NCBI GenBank assembly: GCA_963693315.1
Contig: OY856188.1
Span: 244,137,926 to 244,201,925 of the forward strand
Source: Diogma glabrata
Lineage: Eukaryota; Arthropoda; Insecta; Diptera; Cylindrotomidae
Direction: 5' to 3'
DNA: 64,000 bases
Below the pieces are notes generated by a model. That model was not told the origin of the DNA, did not search any database, and saw nothing but the letters and a program-made list of their open reading frames with translations. Numbering within the stretch: position 1 is the first letter of the stretch; each line of letters begins with the position of its first letter. The translations under genes were made by a program, and so were the position numbers. Below, one piece after another: positions 1 through 12,743 of this stretch.

Positions 1-264
1 TGGAGCAATTAGTAAGGAGTGAAAAATTTTTTGCATCTATTTAGGAGGCCGAGTTTTTTAGACGCGCTTTTTGCCATCGCCATTACATGATCGTTCCAGA
101 GTAGGTCATTTGAAACTGTGACATCCAATAAACGAATGTTTTTACATTCACCTTCAGCATTCACACATACTGAATAAAATATCTTTGAGGAACTCGGTCT
201 TTAATCTGGAAACAATCAACAGCTGTGTTTTGGTAGAGTTGAAATTGACAAGGTTTTGGTCACC
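1..264 (-). mobile_element. LINE fragment, RT region, cut by the window edge
   Basis: This stretch matches 44875-45140 almost base for base, in the same orientation. In that copy it encodes the part of a non-LTR retrotransposon downstream of the RT catalytic box, on the minus strand. Similarity stops near 264, where the two sequences diverge abruptly, and the other side runs off the window. No intact frame is present. It is a decayed copy of the LINE family at 44341-45760. Confidence 0.85.
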
Positions 265-3200
265 CCAGTCCGTCACCCTAGTCAGTCATATTATTATTGA
301 AAGTGGTATAAGTCCATTTGGAGCTCAAAAATCAATTATTTTCTTTTTAATTTTAAATAACTATTATTACATAATAAAATTAAATAGGTTTAAAGTGTGA
401 AAAATATCACAAACTATTAGTAACATTTGCCTATATTTTTATATTAGTGCAAACGCAAATTCTTAAATATCTCAATATATGAAAAAATGGACTTATATCA
501 CTTAAAAAAAACGGTTTATACATTTATTTCAAACATTTTAATTTAAAAGTTCTAAACGTTAAGTTCTATTTTAAAAGTTCTAAAAGTTCTAAGTTCTATC
601 TTATATCTATTTAAAGCAAGTCTTGCAATAGGAGCTATGCGCTCCAGGTTATTATTGAATTTTAAAGTAAATATTGCATTAAAGCTAATTTCAATGCATT
701 TCTATAAAATTTAAAACAACTCTTGCATCATAATTTATTTCTATAGACAGCTAGAAGTTTTAATGCACCTTGCTACAATTTAATACATTAATGAAATTTT
801 AAAATTCACTAGAGTATTATCCATTTTAGACATATTTAGTTTAAATCGTTTCATGTATATTTTAGTTATCGCTTCTCGGCTGAAAAACTATAATAATATT
901 GATTAAGGTGGTATGTATGTTTTAATTTTTTCCGTTGTAATTTTTTTATTATAATTTGATTAATTTAGGCAGGTGCGTAATAATCAAAATAACTCGCAAT
1001 TATGATGTAATTTGCATTAAAAGGCATAAAAAAATGTTGCGCGTAATTTATTTAATGCAAATAACAGACATTTTTAAACAACAAGCTTTTTTATTTCACT
1101 CCAAGTACTCTGTTAAATATTGATGCAAAGAGCATTATTTTAACTTTATATAGCAAGATTGGTATTGTTTTGTAATGGAAACTGCCGTAGCACCTATATG
1201 AGTAGCAATTTGCATTACATATTCAATTTTTTTTAAACCGTGTACGGCGATATAACATTTTCTTGTGTGTACTCCTTATTTGTTAATTTTAGCTGTAAGA
1301 ATAAATAATAAAAGTCATTTCATAAACAAAATACAGTTGTATTATCCTTTACCTGTTTGAAAATTATTATATTATTTAGTGTTTCTGCAAAAGGCAACCT
1401 TTTAGTTTTTGCCGATGATCTCCCTAACGAGCCCGCCGGCAAAAAATTTAACAAATGAAACATTGTTTGAAAGAAGTGAGCCAATCTAAAAAAATAATCT
1501 TAAAAGCTAGACAACTCCCTAAAAATGTTCATACTGATATGGAAGTAACTACACTAATTGTTTTAAATGATTGACACACAACTGATATTTTCTTTTAATG
1601 TCTGAGGCATAAGTTCATCGGAGAAATATAGAAGCGGCCAATGAGTTACACAATTTGGCCACTCTTTTAAAAAACTTGTTGATTAGTAAATGATTGTTAC
1701 TTTAAATTGTGGCACCCAGTAAACGATCATTCATTCACTTATTTGCTTACTAAAACTTTAAGCATCAAAAGGAATTCACCTGATCCAATCGAAATACTAA
1801 TTGCTATTACAAACATCATTTTCAATTAAACCTTTGTTTTGTTAAATGTATTTATTTGATTTTACACATTAAACTAAAATTAGAAATGATTAATTTCGTC
1901 ATATAAATCTTCATCACATTAGTGAACTTCTAATTGGAAATAACCAGAAAATTTATTTTACCATCAAAACATGGCATCAAGTGATTTATTTTATAAGCAT
2001 AATTTAAATTTGATTTTTTACATTTAATTGATATCTTGCTTAGTTTTATTTCAAAGGAAATGAGCTGTCATAAATAAAAATAAAATGATCAGATACATGT
2101 ATTCAATAGATTTTAGAAAACTACGTCACAACGGTTCTTTTGAACTAGCGAGGTAGCCCACTCACTGTGACAATATTTAATTGAATGTAAAAAACGTTAA
2201 TTATATGCTCAATTGGATGTACATAAAATTTATAAAAAAAAGTATGCGAAAATAATCAAAGAAAATATTTCATAATTTCCCTAATAAATTTATTAACACA
2301 AACATTATAAGAAATTAATTTTTTTAAATTAATGTGTTCCAATAATTCAACGTATAAAATCAAAATACGATGGTGAGTGGAGAAGTAATTTGCAGCATAA
2401 TTTATTTGATAATGAAAATTTTTGTTGATTTCCATTTCCACGTCATGTAATTAATCTTAACACATTTCAACCGTGTCTTAAAATATGTTGAGATTAATTA
2501 TATTACAAAGCAGTGAGATACCAAAAGTTAAAATATATCACTTTTGGGAGTGCTGATGGATGAGCTCTGTGATTCATTGAAGAAAGTGGTGCGTTACATG
2601 TATGAGTAATATGCCATTAGCTAGATTATAGTGGAAGATATTAAACAAACACATTACAATAATAACTTATTTATCAGCTCACCATAGTATTCCGATATTA
2701 TAAGCTAAATTTTCTTTATAGTTTTTAACAAACCAAAACAAAAGTCGTCGAGAAAACTATAAAAATAACGATTAAGTTTTTCCTAAAACATTTATAGAAG
2801 CATTCAACATTTTTATTATGTTTTGCTTCCGTTTAAGAATCAAAATTAAAATAACGACCGCGGTTTTTATAGTGAAAAGGAGAGAATAATAGCATGAAAA
2901 ACAAAATAATTTTAGTAATTTATATTTAAATTGACCCAAAATTAATGCAATTAGTTAATTAAAATAAACGAAAAAATAACAATGAAAATAGAAAATTTTA
3001 TGATATTTTGTTATGAAGAAAATAGATTTTATGGTTCGCAACAGTGTTTAGGGTCAGTTTTTTTTTTGTTGGTCACAAATGCAATATTTTATTGAGTTAT
3101 TTTGTAGAAAAGCTTTTTGAAATGTCGGCACACACCTGGAACTATACGAATCATTAATTAATTTATTATGTTAATTTTAGTAAATGAAAAATGAACCTCA

Positions 3201-3494
3201 TATGCCGGGTTTCACTCGAGTCGATACATTAACCGAAATAATATTTACAAGAGGAAAAATGTGTCATACCCAAAAATTTCATTAAATTATACAACCATAT
3301 GATTGTGATGGTTTACCATCAGATATTTACCATTCGCTAATGATGCCTCAAGATTTTCGTTTTAAGGTAGAAAAAATGGCCAAAGTAAGAACAAATTTCA
3401 AATCTCCATTTGTCCATGCGCCGCAGCAACCAATTTGACTCATGTTCCACATTTGACCGACTGTACCAAATTTAAGTAAATTATATAATCAAAA
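265..3494. other. AT-rich non-coding stretch
   Basis: I see no supported gene. The only open frames are short and resemble nothing I know. A short repeat at 798-900 recurs near 49.9 kb. A cluster of AAAAGTTCTAA-like words lies at 547-602. Confidence 0.6.
798..900 (+). repeat. Short interspersed repeat, copy 1
   Basis: The segment beginning AAAATTCACTAGAG and ending near a TTATCGCTTCTCGGCT word recurs at 49856-49945 with scattered mismatches. It has no coding content. It may be the end of a longer unclassified element. Confidence 0.6.
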
Positions 3495-3640
3495 ATTGGG
3501 TGGCATGCATAAAAACTAGTAAACACTAGTTAAACTTTACTACCTAGTTTAGTATAAAATTGCTAATAGTAAGAAATCGGTTTGAGTATGAACTAAACTA
3601 GGAGGATAATGTTAAAAAACATCGCACTAAAAAACATCGA
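3495..3640 (+). repeat. Interspersed repeat, inverted relative to 8770-8995
   Basis: The order of words (ATTGGGTNG, ATGNATAAAA, CTAGTAA, ACTTTACT, ACATCGCA) is found again, reverse complemented, at 8770-8995. The copies differ by substitutions and a deletion. It is non-coding. Confidence 0.5.
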
Positions 3641-5137
3641 CCTTTTGATTTGTCATAAATAACTAATTTCGTATTATATTTTTTTATAACTTATTTATTC
3701 ATTTATAGTAAATCTGTAGGATTTTATTTTATGTTAATAATTATAAGAAGAAGTTCGATTTTCAAATATTCATGTTATTTTATAATTTTGTGGACGTAAG
3801 ATTACGTGGAAGTGAAATAAATTGTGTTGTGTTTTATTTAAGAAAACAACTCTTTATTCAGATTCCGTATATAATTAATACTTTCTTCTAAAACCTCGAA
3901 ACCTTTTACATTTGATCTTGGATTGATAAATCAGACATTTGTATAAGATATTAAATGCAGATGCAGCCCAATTTCTTGTACATAATGGATGAGTGGTGAC
4001 AGACTATTGGTCATAAGAGTTGCTGTTAGTTATCAGATGGCAATTAGTCTATTGTTCTTGAGGTTTCCCTATACATTTTTCCAATGTTTAAGGGTGTAAA
4101 ATGAGCTGTGTATTGAATTCGTTGGTGCACCTCCTATTGTTAGTTGTTGGCATGCCGTCGATCGTTTTTATTACGATTGGAAGTACGTCTACTCAAGCGA
4201 CAGTCTATTCTGTCTCATTTCATGATGGTTTTATTACAAATGCTTGATAAGCAAAGGCGCTCCTCTTACTAGCGGTGGTATACCTTAGTGATGAGTATAG
4301 CGAATTTGTGCTATAGAAGCATTTGTTTTGATAAGTTGATGCCTCGTGGCGAGGTGCAACAGATTGCCGGAGGCATAACCGAATGTGTGTTAACTAAATA
4401 ATAATGTGTGTTAACTAAATAATAATTGAAATCACTAATAACTGATGAATACAATACTTCCACCTCTGTTTTGTCGTAATTCTTGTAAACAACATGTAGT
4501 TATCAGCTTTAATATTTATTGTTATTTATCAGCTATTGTGTTTGTATTTTTATTGTTATTAGTTGGTATCCGGCTTTTATTTTTGTTGCTATTGATTCTG
4601 TAGAGAAACAAGAGAATCTATACCTCTAAAATTAGCGAAAAAAATTTGCTTAGGTTGGTAAGGTTAGAATTACCGTTCTAAGAACGTTAAACGAATGACA
4701 TTTGATGCGCAAGAACTACGCTTTCGAAAACAACCTAGGCTTCTCAAGTTCGTGAACTTAAAAATTTTAATCTGGTGTGGACCAGACTAGGGCAGGAGAA
4801 AAAAGATGAGTTTGAGTTCTTATATTGCAGTGGTTCTTCCTTTGAAAATTTTAGAATTGTTATGCTTTTATTGACTCAAAGGGTTAAAAATAAATTAAAA
4901 TCTGTATTCTCCGAGTTTCATATATTTATTTTGGTTTAATTTTTATTTTGTTTTTTTTTTTTTTTTTGCAAGGGTGCCGCTTTGACAATAAGGTTTGTTT
5001 AACAAATAACATGGGGGTTTTGCATTGAATGATCAAGAGGCGATTCCAGTCAAAGAAGTTGTACATTAGACGGGTCAGTCAAAATTGCCCTTGTAATAAC
5101 ATTGGCATGGACAAAAAATGTTAGTTAAAAAATATTA
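3641..5137. other. Non-coding stretch
   Basis: No gene is supported. A homopolymer T run lies at about 4951-4967 and a 21-bp tandem duplication at 4382-4423. Confidence 0.55.
4382..4423. repeat. Two tandem copies of a 21-bp unit
   Basis: A 21-bp unit starting AATGTGTGTTAACTAAATAA is directly repeated twice without mismatch. It looks like recent replication slippage. Confidence 0.85.
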
Positions 5138-5660
5138 AAAAACAGAAGTGATTCTTTTTACCAGGAAACATAGGATCCCTGATATTGGCTCCATTGATTT
5201 GGCGGAAAGTGGTCTTGCACTTGTAGAACAAACAAAATAGCTAGGTACCGTTTTTAATACCTAGGTGAACTCACCTGGAAAATAAATATCAGAGAAAGAA
5301 TAAAAGCACAGCTTCGGTAGCAATATCTATACACATGTGAAAAAGTCACACTGAAAGAAAAAATGCGGTCACTATAACCTTTTTTGTGCCAACTGAATTT
5401 TTTCTGTCACAATAACCTCAAATTTGATTGTCTTATCTTCTAAAACCAAATTTGAAGACACAACAACCGAATGTGATGTCATCGTGACCAAATAATCAAT
5501 GTGCCAACTGAATGATCAAATTTCTTCTTTCAATTCATGAGGAAAATATGGGATCTTGCCGCTCACATATCTCAATGACTTAACATCACGATGATCAGAC
5601 CGATCTTAATGTACGGTGTGATCATATGGTGAACTCCAATGCTACAACACTGTAATGCTT
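5138..5660 (+). pseudogene. LINE reverse transcriptase C-terminal fragment
   Basis: The plus strand reads as the region after the RT catalytic box of a Jockey/R1/I-type non-LTR retrotransposon. First comes a KTEVILFTRK-like block, then a YLGV-like block (here LGTVF), then, after an insertion, a block ending MIRPILMYGVIIW. The conserved RPIL-YG--W signature after the thumb supports this. Several stops and frameshifts occur, and a roughly 190-bp insertion at 5349-5536 splits it. The upstream RT core and the 3' end are not recognisable. It is a dead fragment. Confidence 0.65.
5349..5536. repeat. Small MITE-like insertion in the LINE fragment
   Basis: The inserted block begins ACACTGAAAGAAAAAATG and ends with a near-complement, AATTTCTTCTTTCAAT. 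Inside there are two more internally complementary words around AAATTTG. LINE-like coding resumes on both sides, so it was inserted after the LINE. No clear target duplication was seen. Confidence 0.45.
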
Positions 5661-5668
5661 CTACATTT

Positions 5669-7430
5669 CTACCCTTTAATGTGATATGTCAACAGAATGC
5701 ATGAAAAACAACCCTTCGACTCAGATAAATGTGGATATAAAGCAGTTGTTCTGGATTTAATGATTCCAAGGATCTGATAGATTTCTTGAAATATTGTAGA
5801 TTCAAAATTCCTTCCATGATCTGTATGAATCCTATTGCTTACGACTGCATCAGTTATTTTTGTGGCTTCCTGATTTGGAATTAAACACACCTTTGGCCTA
5901 TTTTTAGTACAAATGGATTGTTCCTAAAGGTAGTCGGAAATGGTCTAGTTACATTTATAGCAATTCTCTCAAATGGTGCTCTCATATTATACTACCTCAT
6001 ATCACCATAACTTCATAACCAATAAAATCTACGTCGTACTTTGATAAGTGGTTTGTAAATACCCCGCTGATCGCCACTTGTTAATCCTTTAATACTTGAA
6101 TTTTATTTTTGTGACTACAATCATTGATTCTTTAACTGTATACCATTAGAACTACCAAAATGCTTTTCAAGCATCCATCTTCTTCAATATAGAGGCTGAT
6201 CTATTGTTCTCCTTTTTCACATACGTAAACATGACGTCAATAATGTTTTTTTTACTAACGGCCCGGATACGGTGCTTGCATTCCACCTGGCATGACCTTC
6301 TTGACAATTCTTCAACATTTCCCTGTGTACTTTCTTTCCGATGTTCAATATTGAAATTTTTTTTACGTCTGTAAGCGTTCAATCGTTCATAATCATTGTG
6401 TTACTTATCCCTTCTGGTTTTAACTTGTTGTAGCCATCTCAATGCTCCACGATGACTTCTCAAATGGAATTGTTGACCGTACAAGTGTTTGTGGAAATCT
6501 TTCACATATTTCACTACAGCGATCAATTTTTTATGGGCCCTTTCTGGCATGGACAGCATCTTCAAGTAATAAGCTATAACTTTCTCTTTCCTATCAATTT
6601 CATCGTTTTTTCCACTCCTCCTATACCATAATGTCTGTGTCTATGGCTGTGTCTAATATGAATTTAAAATTATATAGCGTAAGTCAGAACTGGTGCAGAG
6701 AGGAAATATTCTTGGTGCTTGGTGAAATCACCATATTAGCATTTCCGTTGTCAGCTTGTGCTACAGAAAATGGACGTATAACGTTCGAGCAATTGATGTG
6801 CTTCTTTGTTTTGTTATTTAGTAACCTCTGTTGTCCATTTCTGCAGTAGATTTTGTATTTACTTCTTCTCGTTAATCTTTTGTGTGGAGTTGTTCACATT
6901 TTACAACTGTAACTACTCTTTACATTTACCGTGGACGATTATGGCTTTCTTGAGAATCGAATTTCTGACAGATTTAGTGTTCTTATCGGTATTCTCGAGT
7001 TTTTATCTGGCACAACTAATAATTTCGGTATTGTAATCTCTTGATGTTGTAAACCATTTTTATTGACTTCAAAACCCAAAACCGTGGTGACCAAAAATCT
7101 TCCTCCAACTTTTCGCGTACGATTGTTTCGGTATTAGGTGGCAACTTCTCCTGATGTTGAAATATTATTATTTGTCTCACAGTTGATTCTGCACCATTCA
7201 TCTGAAGAGCCAACTCCACGTTACCATACCTGAGTACTGCATTTTCAGCGTCTATTACAAATCCATTATATGATCTTCTCATATATTGTGTTAGCCAAAA
7301 TCAATCCTTTTGCTGAATAACTGTTTGGAGAATATCAGAGTAGTTTCCGGCAAGGTTAAGGTACCATCGATGTAAAGATTCAATCTCTGATATTTGCCGA
7401 TTATTTGCAAAAGTTCCCATTTAAAGAAGT
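5669..7430 (-). pseudogene. Decayed Ty3/gypsy pol
   Basis: Three minus-strand blocks fit Ty3/gypsy pol in the expected order. 7282-7016 resembles the end of the protease and the spacer before RT (an LPPNTETIV-type word). 6382-6167 resembles the RNase H to integrase junction (EELSRR, then spaced cysteines). 5890-5669 is part of the integrase core (HTDHGRNFESTIFQEI, then KSRTTALYPH), where the D of TDHG is the second catalytic Asp of the DDE triad. The RT core between the first two blocks is missing or unreadable, and stops are frequent. No LTRs were identified. It is an old remnant. Confidence 0.7.
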
Positions 7431-8769
7431 CCTGTTATATTAGACCCCGCAACAGGCGATTTTTGACCAAAGTATTGCCCAACTTACAAGGAACGGGTAA
7501 CTGTACACCACCTTGCCTTGTGTGTTCCTTCTAACAAAATTGGAAGTACAGTATTTGCAGAGATACACAGATGACTCTGCATCTAAGTATGTCTTGCCCA
7601 CTGACTAGTGCCACGTTCGTCGTGAGACAGATGTTGTAGAAGGCCACTTCGATATAACAAAAAGTAATCATAAAGCCTTCCTTACGGAATGTATAGGGGA
7701 ATTAAAAATTGCTTCTACAGACCAACCTTTGCAATATGCATGTTTGGATGCAACCTTACCTAAGGCATCCTAGAGACGTCATAGAGACGCCGTCGGGAGA
7801 TACAGAAAGAGTTTTCTCAAAACACGCCGTAATTCTTTAGTACGAGTACTATAGACTCTGTAGTCTGTACAAGTGGTAATTCATCGTTTGGTCGTTGAAG
7901 ATTATTCGGGATAGTATTATTATTTACGATACTTTGCGAAGAATAAATGCGACCCTCATATTTCATTACAGTAGTATCTTAGGGAATCTTTTTTCATATT
8001 TCTCAACTCATATTTTTAATACTAAAGGTCTTTCCTGCTCAAAACTGAGTCCGTTCGAATCCTTTCTGAATCCGTTTATTTCAGAGTCACTGGCCTACCA
8101 GTTAACCCCGCAGTTATATATCTATTTATGCTCTCACGAGTATCGCAGATCTGCGTTTCACAGCCAATATAAACTGCACCCGGTCAGAAAAAACATCACT
8201 TGATATAAACGGCTCTCCATTTGCCACTGAGCTATTTGAATAAGTCCTAGTCAAACTTTTCATCGTCACAAGTCAAGTCACAATAAGCCTTGATCCCTTC
8301 CATTTACTAATTATATGGCACACTTGCACCATTAATTAAACATCTCAACGTGGAAGTGCATAAAATGGATGCCTGAAACACGGTGTGGCAAATCAAAGGC
8401 AAGTACCATTATGAACCAACAACAATTCTTTAAATGACACCATTCGTTATAACTATTGCATCTCATTGATGTCGAGTTGTTAATATTGATGTTTTTGAAG
8501 ATCAAACAGTGCTGCATATTTTGCGTGGAGCTTGAGTCGATTCTGTTTCAACTTTTTAAAGAAGAATACAGTGCTAAGAGACCAAAGTCATAAAAATTTA
8601 CTATTTCTAAAGGATGTCGAAAATTTACTGTTCCTTTACTCGGTCTAAATAATTTGTTAACTTTACGTGTAGGGAAACATTTTTCATCTTTGCTATCTGA
8701 ATCAAAAACTATTGCAAATCACATCTCAAAATGCATTAAAATATAAAAACAATCTAGTAATAGTTTTAG
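7431..8769. other. No gene recognised
   Basis: A 102-residue open frame at 7895-8203 (plus) resembles nothing I know and has no clear supporting signal. The region may hold further decayed retroelement sequence. Confidence 0.4.
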
Positions 8770-8995
8770 TAAGATAAATAGGACACTAGGTTTGCTTATA
8801 GTATGTACTAGCATAAATCTAGCAAATTTTGTTTTTTTTGCATACCAAACATAGCAAACACTTAAAAATAAAACTATGCGATGTTTTTTCCCTAGCAATC
8901 TAGTAAAGTAAAGTTTCGAATATTTTTGTATGCATACTAAAACAAGTAAACACTTAAAAACCTAGTTACTAGGTTTTATACATACGACCCAATAT
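8770..8995 (-). repeat. Interspersed repeat, inverted copy of 3495-3640
   Basis: Read on the minus strand, it shares the block order of 3495-3640 (ATTGGGTCGTATGTATAAAA, ACTTTACT, ACATCGCA). It is longer, with extra sequence between the blocks. Confidence 0.5.
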
Positions 8996-9391
8996 GACAT
9001 ACACCTGCTACGCTCGTGTTGCAAATTGCACTTTTGTTTATAAAACTGTTCGTAGTAGTTATACAATATACTATTGTAAATTCTGTTTTGATTCTAATAA
9101 ATTTCTAGATTTGATTTTTGTACGTATTTCATAATATATTTGGTTTTATGGATAAAATAAAAATACATTTGGGTTTGTGAATTGTTCACATAGCAATCGA
9201 TAAAAGTTTAAGAGGGAAAGTAGTAATTTTATAGAGATTTTTTGTTAGAGTTGTAAATTTAAATTGGGTTATAAATTTAAATCAAACTTAATCGTCCTAC
9301 GTCTACTATAGAGTACCTTTATGGAACGTGAAAGATGTCAGGTATATAATGTTTTCAGTAATATTATTCGAAATTTACGTAAATAAAACAA
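8996..9391. other. Non-coding stretch
   Basis: No gene or clear repeat was recognised. Confidence 0.5.
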
Positions 9392-11146
9392 TAGTAGAAT
9401 GTATTACTAGTGCGAATGCGTTTTCCAAACAAGAGTTAGTTTGCCGGCAATAACTCGCGTACACTATTTTTTGTAACAAATGCAGAAAATTTATAAATAT
9501 TTATTTAATTGTTCATTTAATCATTTATTTAACAAAGTTATAAACAAATTTAAGGTATTTAAATAATTAAAGTGCACCATCATCGTTGTAATATTTGTAA
9601 ATTATAAAAATCCAACTACCGGTAAAAAATAAACATACAAATCCAACTACCGGTTTTATAAAAAAAACATAGTTTCCAACTAAGAGCTGTCAAACAAAAT
9701 TGTAAACTTTGAAAACCCAAATAAATTGTTTTTTCTTGAAATTCAAATGATGCAATGTGTTTATGTTGTTTTTACTACCCGTGTTCCTTTTAGGTATAAT
9801 TGGTACCCGAACCGAATTTTAAATGGAACGACTTAAATGTGAGGTGTATTAGATTTTTGATCTACTACAACTCAAATTCTTTATTACCACACGTTTCCGA
9901 CATTTTTTTTTGACAATAAATTGTTTTGACAATTTTGAAAAATAATATTGCTAAACAACGTAAAAGAAAATTATTAGTTTGACAAAATTTTAAGTTTAAA
10001 TTTTATTTTGAGTTTGTTAATTTTAAGAAAATTAATGAAATATTAAAAAATTTCTGAAAATAAAAATTATGATTCATGCAAAATATAAACAATTAAAGAA
10101 AGCTGGACAGAAATATGACATTTAGGCTAGAAATTCCAAATTTGTATAAGCATTTGGGCAAACATATTTGAAATTATTCTCTAAACTGACAAAAACTCTG
10201 GCGGTGAATAGAAGCGTAAGTTTGTCACGTAGCTTTACCATCATTTGATATGGTTAACTTGAAAACGAAATTTAGTACAAAAGTAAAGGAAAATGTGGTA
10301 AATGGAACACACTTACTATGTATATGGTAAGTTATTTATATTATATTATTTTGATATTTTAGTGCTATAAAAATATTATATAATAGGATAGATTTAACTA
10401 CAAATCTTACATGCAGGTGACGTACGTGCCAGGCTTACAAAATATTTTTTGTAACACATGCGTAAAAAATATTCAATTTTGTACTAGAATAGAATAAAAG
10501 AAAAAACTACTTTTCCGCACATATGACCACAAAATATTTTGTAAGCCTGGATCGTAACGCCGCCTGCATGTGAGATTTGTAGTTAAATCTATCCATCCAT
10601 ATATCTATCTATATATAATATTTTTATAGCACTAAAATATCAAAATAATAATTTAAATAACTTACATTATAGTAAAAACAACTTAAACACATTGTATCAT
10701 TTCAATTGCAAGAAAAAACAATTTATTTATATTTGCAAAGTTTACAATTTTGACAGCTCTTATTGGATTCCTATGTGTTGTTTTAGTTGGATTCTTATGT
10801 TTATATTTTCGAGCTAGTATAATTTACAACTATTATAAAGAAGATGGCGCACTTTAATCATTTAAAAAGCTTAAATTTGTTTATAACTTTGAAATAAATG
10901 ATTAAATGAACAAATAAATAAATATTTATAAATTTTACGCACTGGTTACAAAAAATAGTGTGTATTACTAGTGCGAATACGTTCTCCCTGCGGTCGTGCG
11001 GCAAACAAACTCTTGTTTGGAAAACGCATTAGCACTAGTAATACAATCTACTATTGTGGTCATATGTGCGGAAAAGTAGATTTTTCTTTTATTCTATTCT
11101 AGTACAAAATTGAATATTTTTTATGCATGTGTTACAAAAAACATAT
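9392..11146. mobile_element. Nested foldback (inverted-repeat) element
   Basis: Three pairs of complementary arms can be read. Arm A at 9392-9782 is the reverse complement of 10664-11053 with substitutions and small indels. Arm B at 10325-10453 pairs with 10541-10671. Segment C at about 10453-10541, between the two B arms, is found inverted again at 11054-11146, outside arm A'. A further small inverted repeat built on TATTACTAGTGCGAA lies at 10962-11043. No transposase frame is present. The layout resembles non-autonomous foldback elements, but I cannot assign a superfamily or find a target duplication. Confidence 0.75.
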
Positions 11147-12152
11147 TTTTTACTCAATTTATCTCCTTCTTTTCCATTATTAACAATTGAGTAAAAGCTT
11201 TTCACTTTTTTCATTCATTGTATTTCTAGTTGCAATTTATTTTTTTGTGGTTTGGATTTGCTTAGTTGGCAAAAAAATTAATAAAAATATTCTCGATATA
11301 TGTAATTATTTTTTATCACAAAAAAAATTAATCAGAAAATAGAATTGGTTATATTACACAGGAAAATGTTTTTGTAATTATATTTTAATTCAAGATTAAG
11401 CTTTTTTGGAACGATAATTTTTTTTGGTATTGGCAAAAACTGTCAAAAATTAAACTATAAATTGAAAATATTTATTTTTGATTTTCTTTTTCTATTAGAA
11501 AATTTCATTTTATCATTTTTTTTTACGGTTTGGATATTTTTAGTTGTTGGTTGTCAATTAGAGTTGGAAATGGGTTTGGATCTGATATTTATTTTTTGAT
11601 TATTTTTAACGGGTTGTAGACAAAGTTATAGAATACATATACGGTAAATAATAGAAGGAATAATGTGGGGAAATGTGTGGATAACCTGGAATGCAACTAA
11701 TATTTTTAATCGAGACAAAAAGTGCAATTAACATAGGTAAGAACAAATCTGGTGCGAAAGTACCATTTTGTGAATTAGAATAATTAATTACCATTTAAAA
11801 TGCGGTAACACGTCCAATATCAATCGTCTAAAATATATGTACATTAATTTCTTCCAACACATTTTTGTAAATTTTCTGTCCCGTTCATTTAATTGGAATT
11901 ATAGTTTGGTATTTTCTAGATTTAGTAAAATTGAAGCGATTATGTTCCATTCTACAAAGCTTTTGTGTCAGTATGTAAAACATAATAATTTAATATTTGA
12001 TCTTCTTCTGAGTCACTTCAATAGTAAAATTAAACATGGGGATTTATTCAAAAAATTGTTTATTGTTCATGAAGTTTCATCTCTTCTTTCATCACTCAGT
12101 ATAATTTTTCGATAACAGTAATTAACAGAAATTCTAAAATTATTTGCTGTCG
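11147..12152. other. AT-rich non-coding stretch
   Basis: The short open frames at 11606-11794 and 11837-12115 show no recognisable domain. The BEL/Pao element begins just after this stretch. Confidence 0.5.
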
Positions 12153-12157
12153 ATAAC
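12153..12157. repeat. Target-site duplication of the BEL/Pao element, left copy
   Basis: ATAAC directly precedes the left LTR, and the same five bases directly follow the right LTR at 18590-18594. Confidence 0.9.
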
Positions 12158-12458
12158 TGTTTTTATCTATAATTAATTCGACAAATTTACTAAAAAGAAA
12201 CACACCGAATTACTAAACAAATAACTTTTTATTTTTCACTAAAATTGTACATGAAGTTTTCTTCCATTCGAAAAATGACATTTTAACTAAACGAACACTA
12301 AAGAAGAACTGAACTCTATTTCTTTTTGTTTCGTTCGTTATAAAACGTTAGTGTTACATGATGAGTAAAATTATTATTTATATTCAAAATAGTGTTACCA
12401 TACATAACTAAATTCAAAATATTACCGTTACATAAAAATATGATCAATTGACGTAACA
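12158..12458 (-). repeat. BEL/Pao 3' LTR
   Basis: This is the left copy of the 301-bp LTR, which is the 3' LTR in element orientation. It begins TG and ends CA on the plus strand. Every base read agrees with 18289-18589. Confidence 0.97.
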
Positions 12459-12472
12459 TAGTCCCCGCCTTG
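12459..12472 (-). promoter_or_regulatory. Polypurine tract of the BEL/Pao element
   Basis: On the minus strand CAAGGCGGGGACTA lies directly against the 3' LTR. Its position and purine content fit the primer for plus-strand DNA synthesis. Confidence 0.75.
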
Positions 12473-12743
12473 AAAGAATTATAATCTTTCAATACTTAAA
12501 ACTAAAATTTAAATTTAGTTTCAAAATTATATAATACCTTCAGCTGAGAAGTATTTGTTTTAATGGAAAAGTACAATAAAATGATTCTAATAACAATTTA
12601 ACATTAGTAACAATTAATTGTAATTTAAACATATGCTAATCAACTTAAATAGCTAGAATATAATTAACTGTGTAGTAGTCGACTGATTCAAATGTTGACT
12701 ACGACCAAAAGAAACAACAAGAAAAATAATAAATAACATAAGA

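Noticed and set aside
1390..1450. A FADDL word in the plus strand, like an RT catalytic box
   Set aside because: No other RT motif is found on either side in any frame, so a single five-residue word is not enough.
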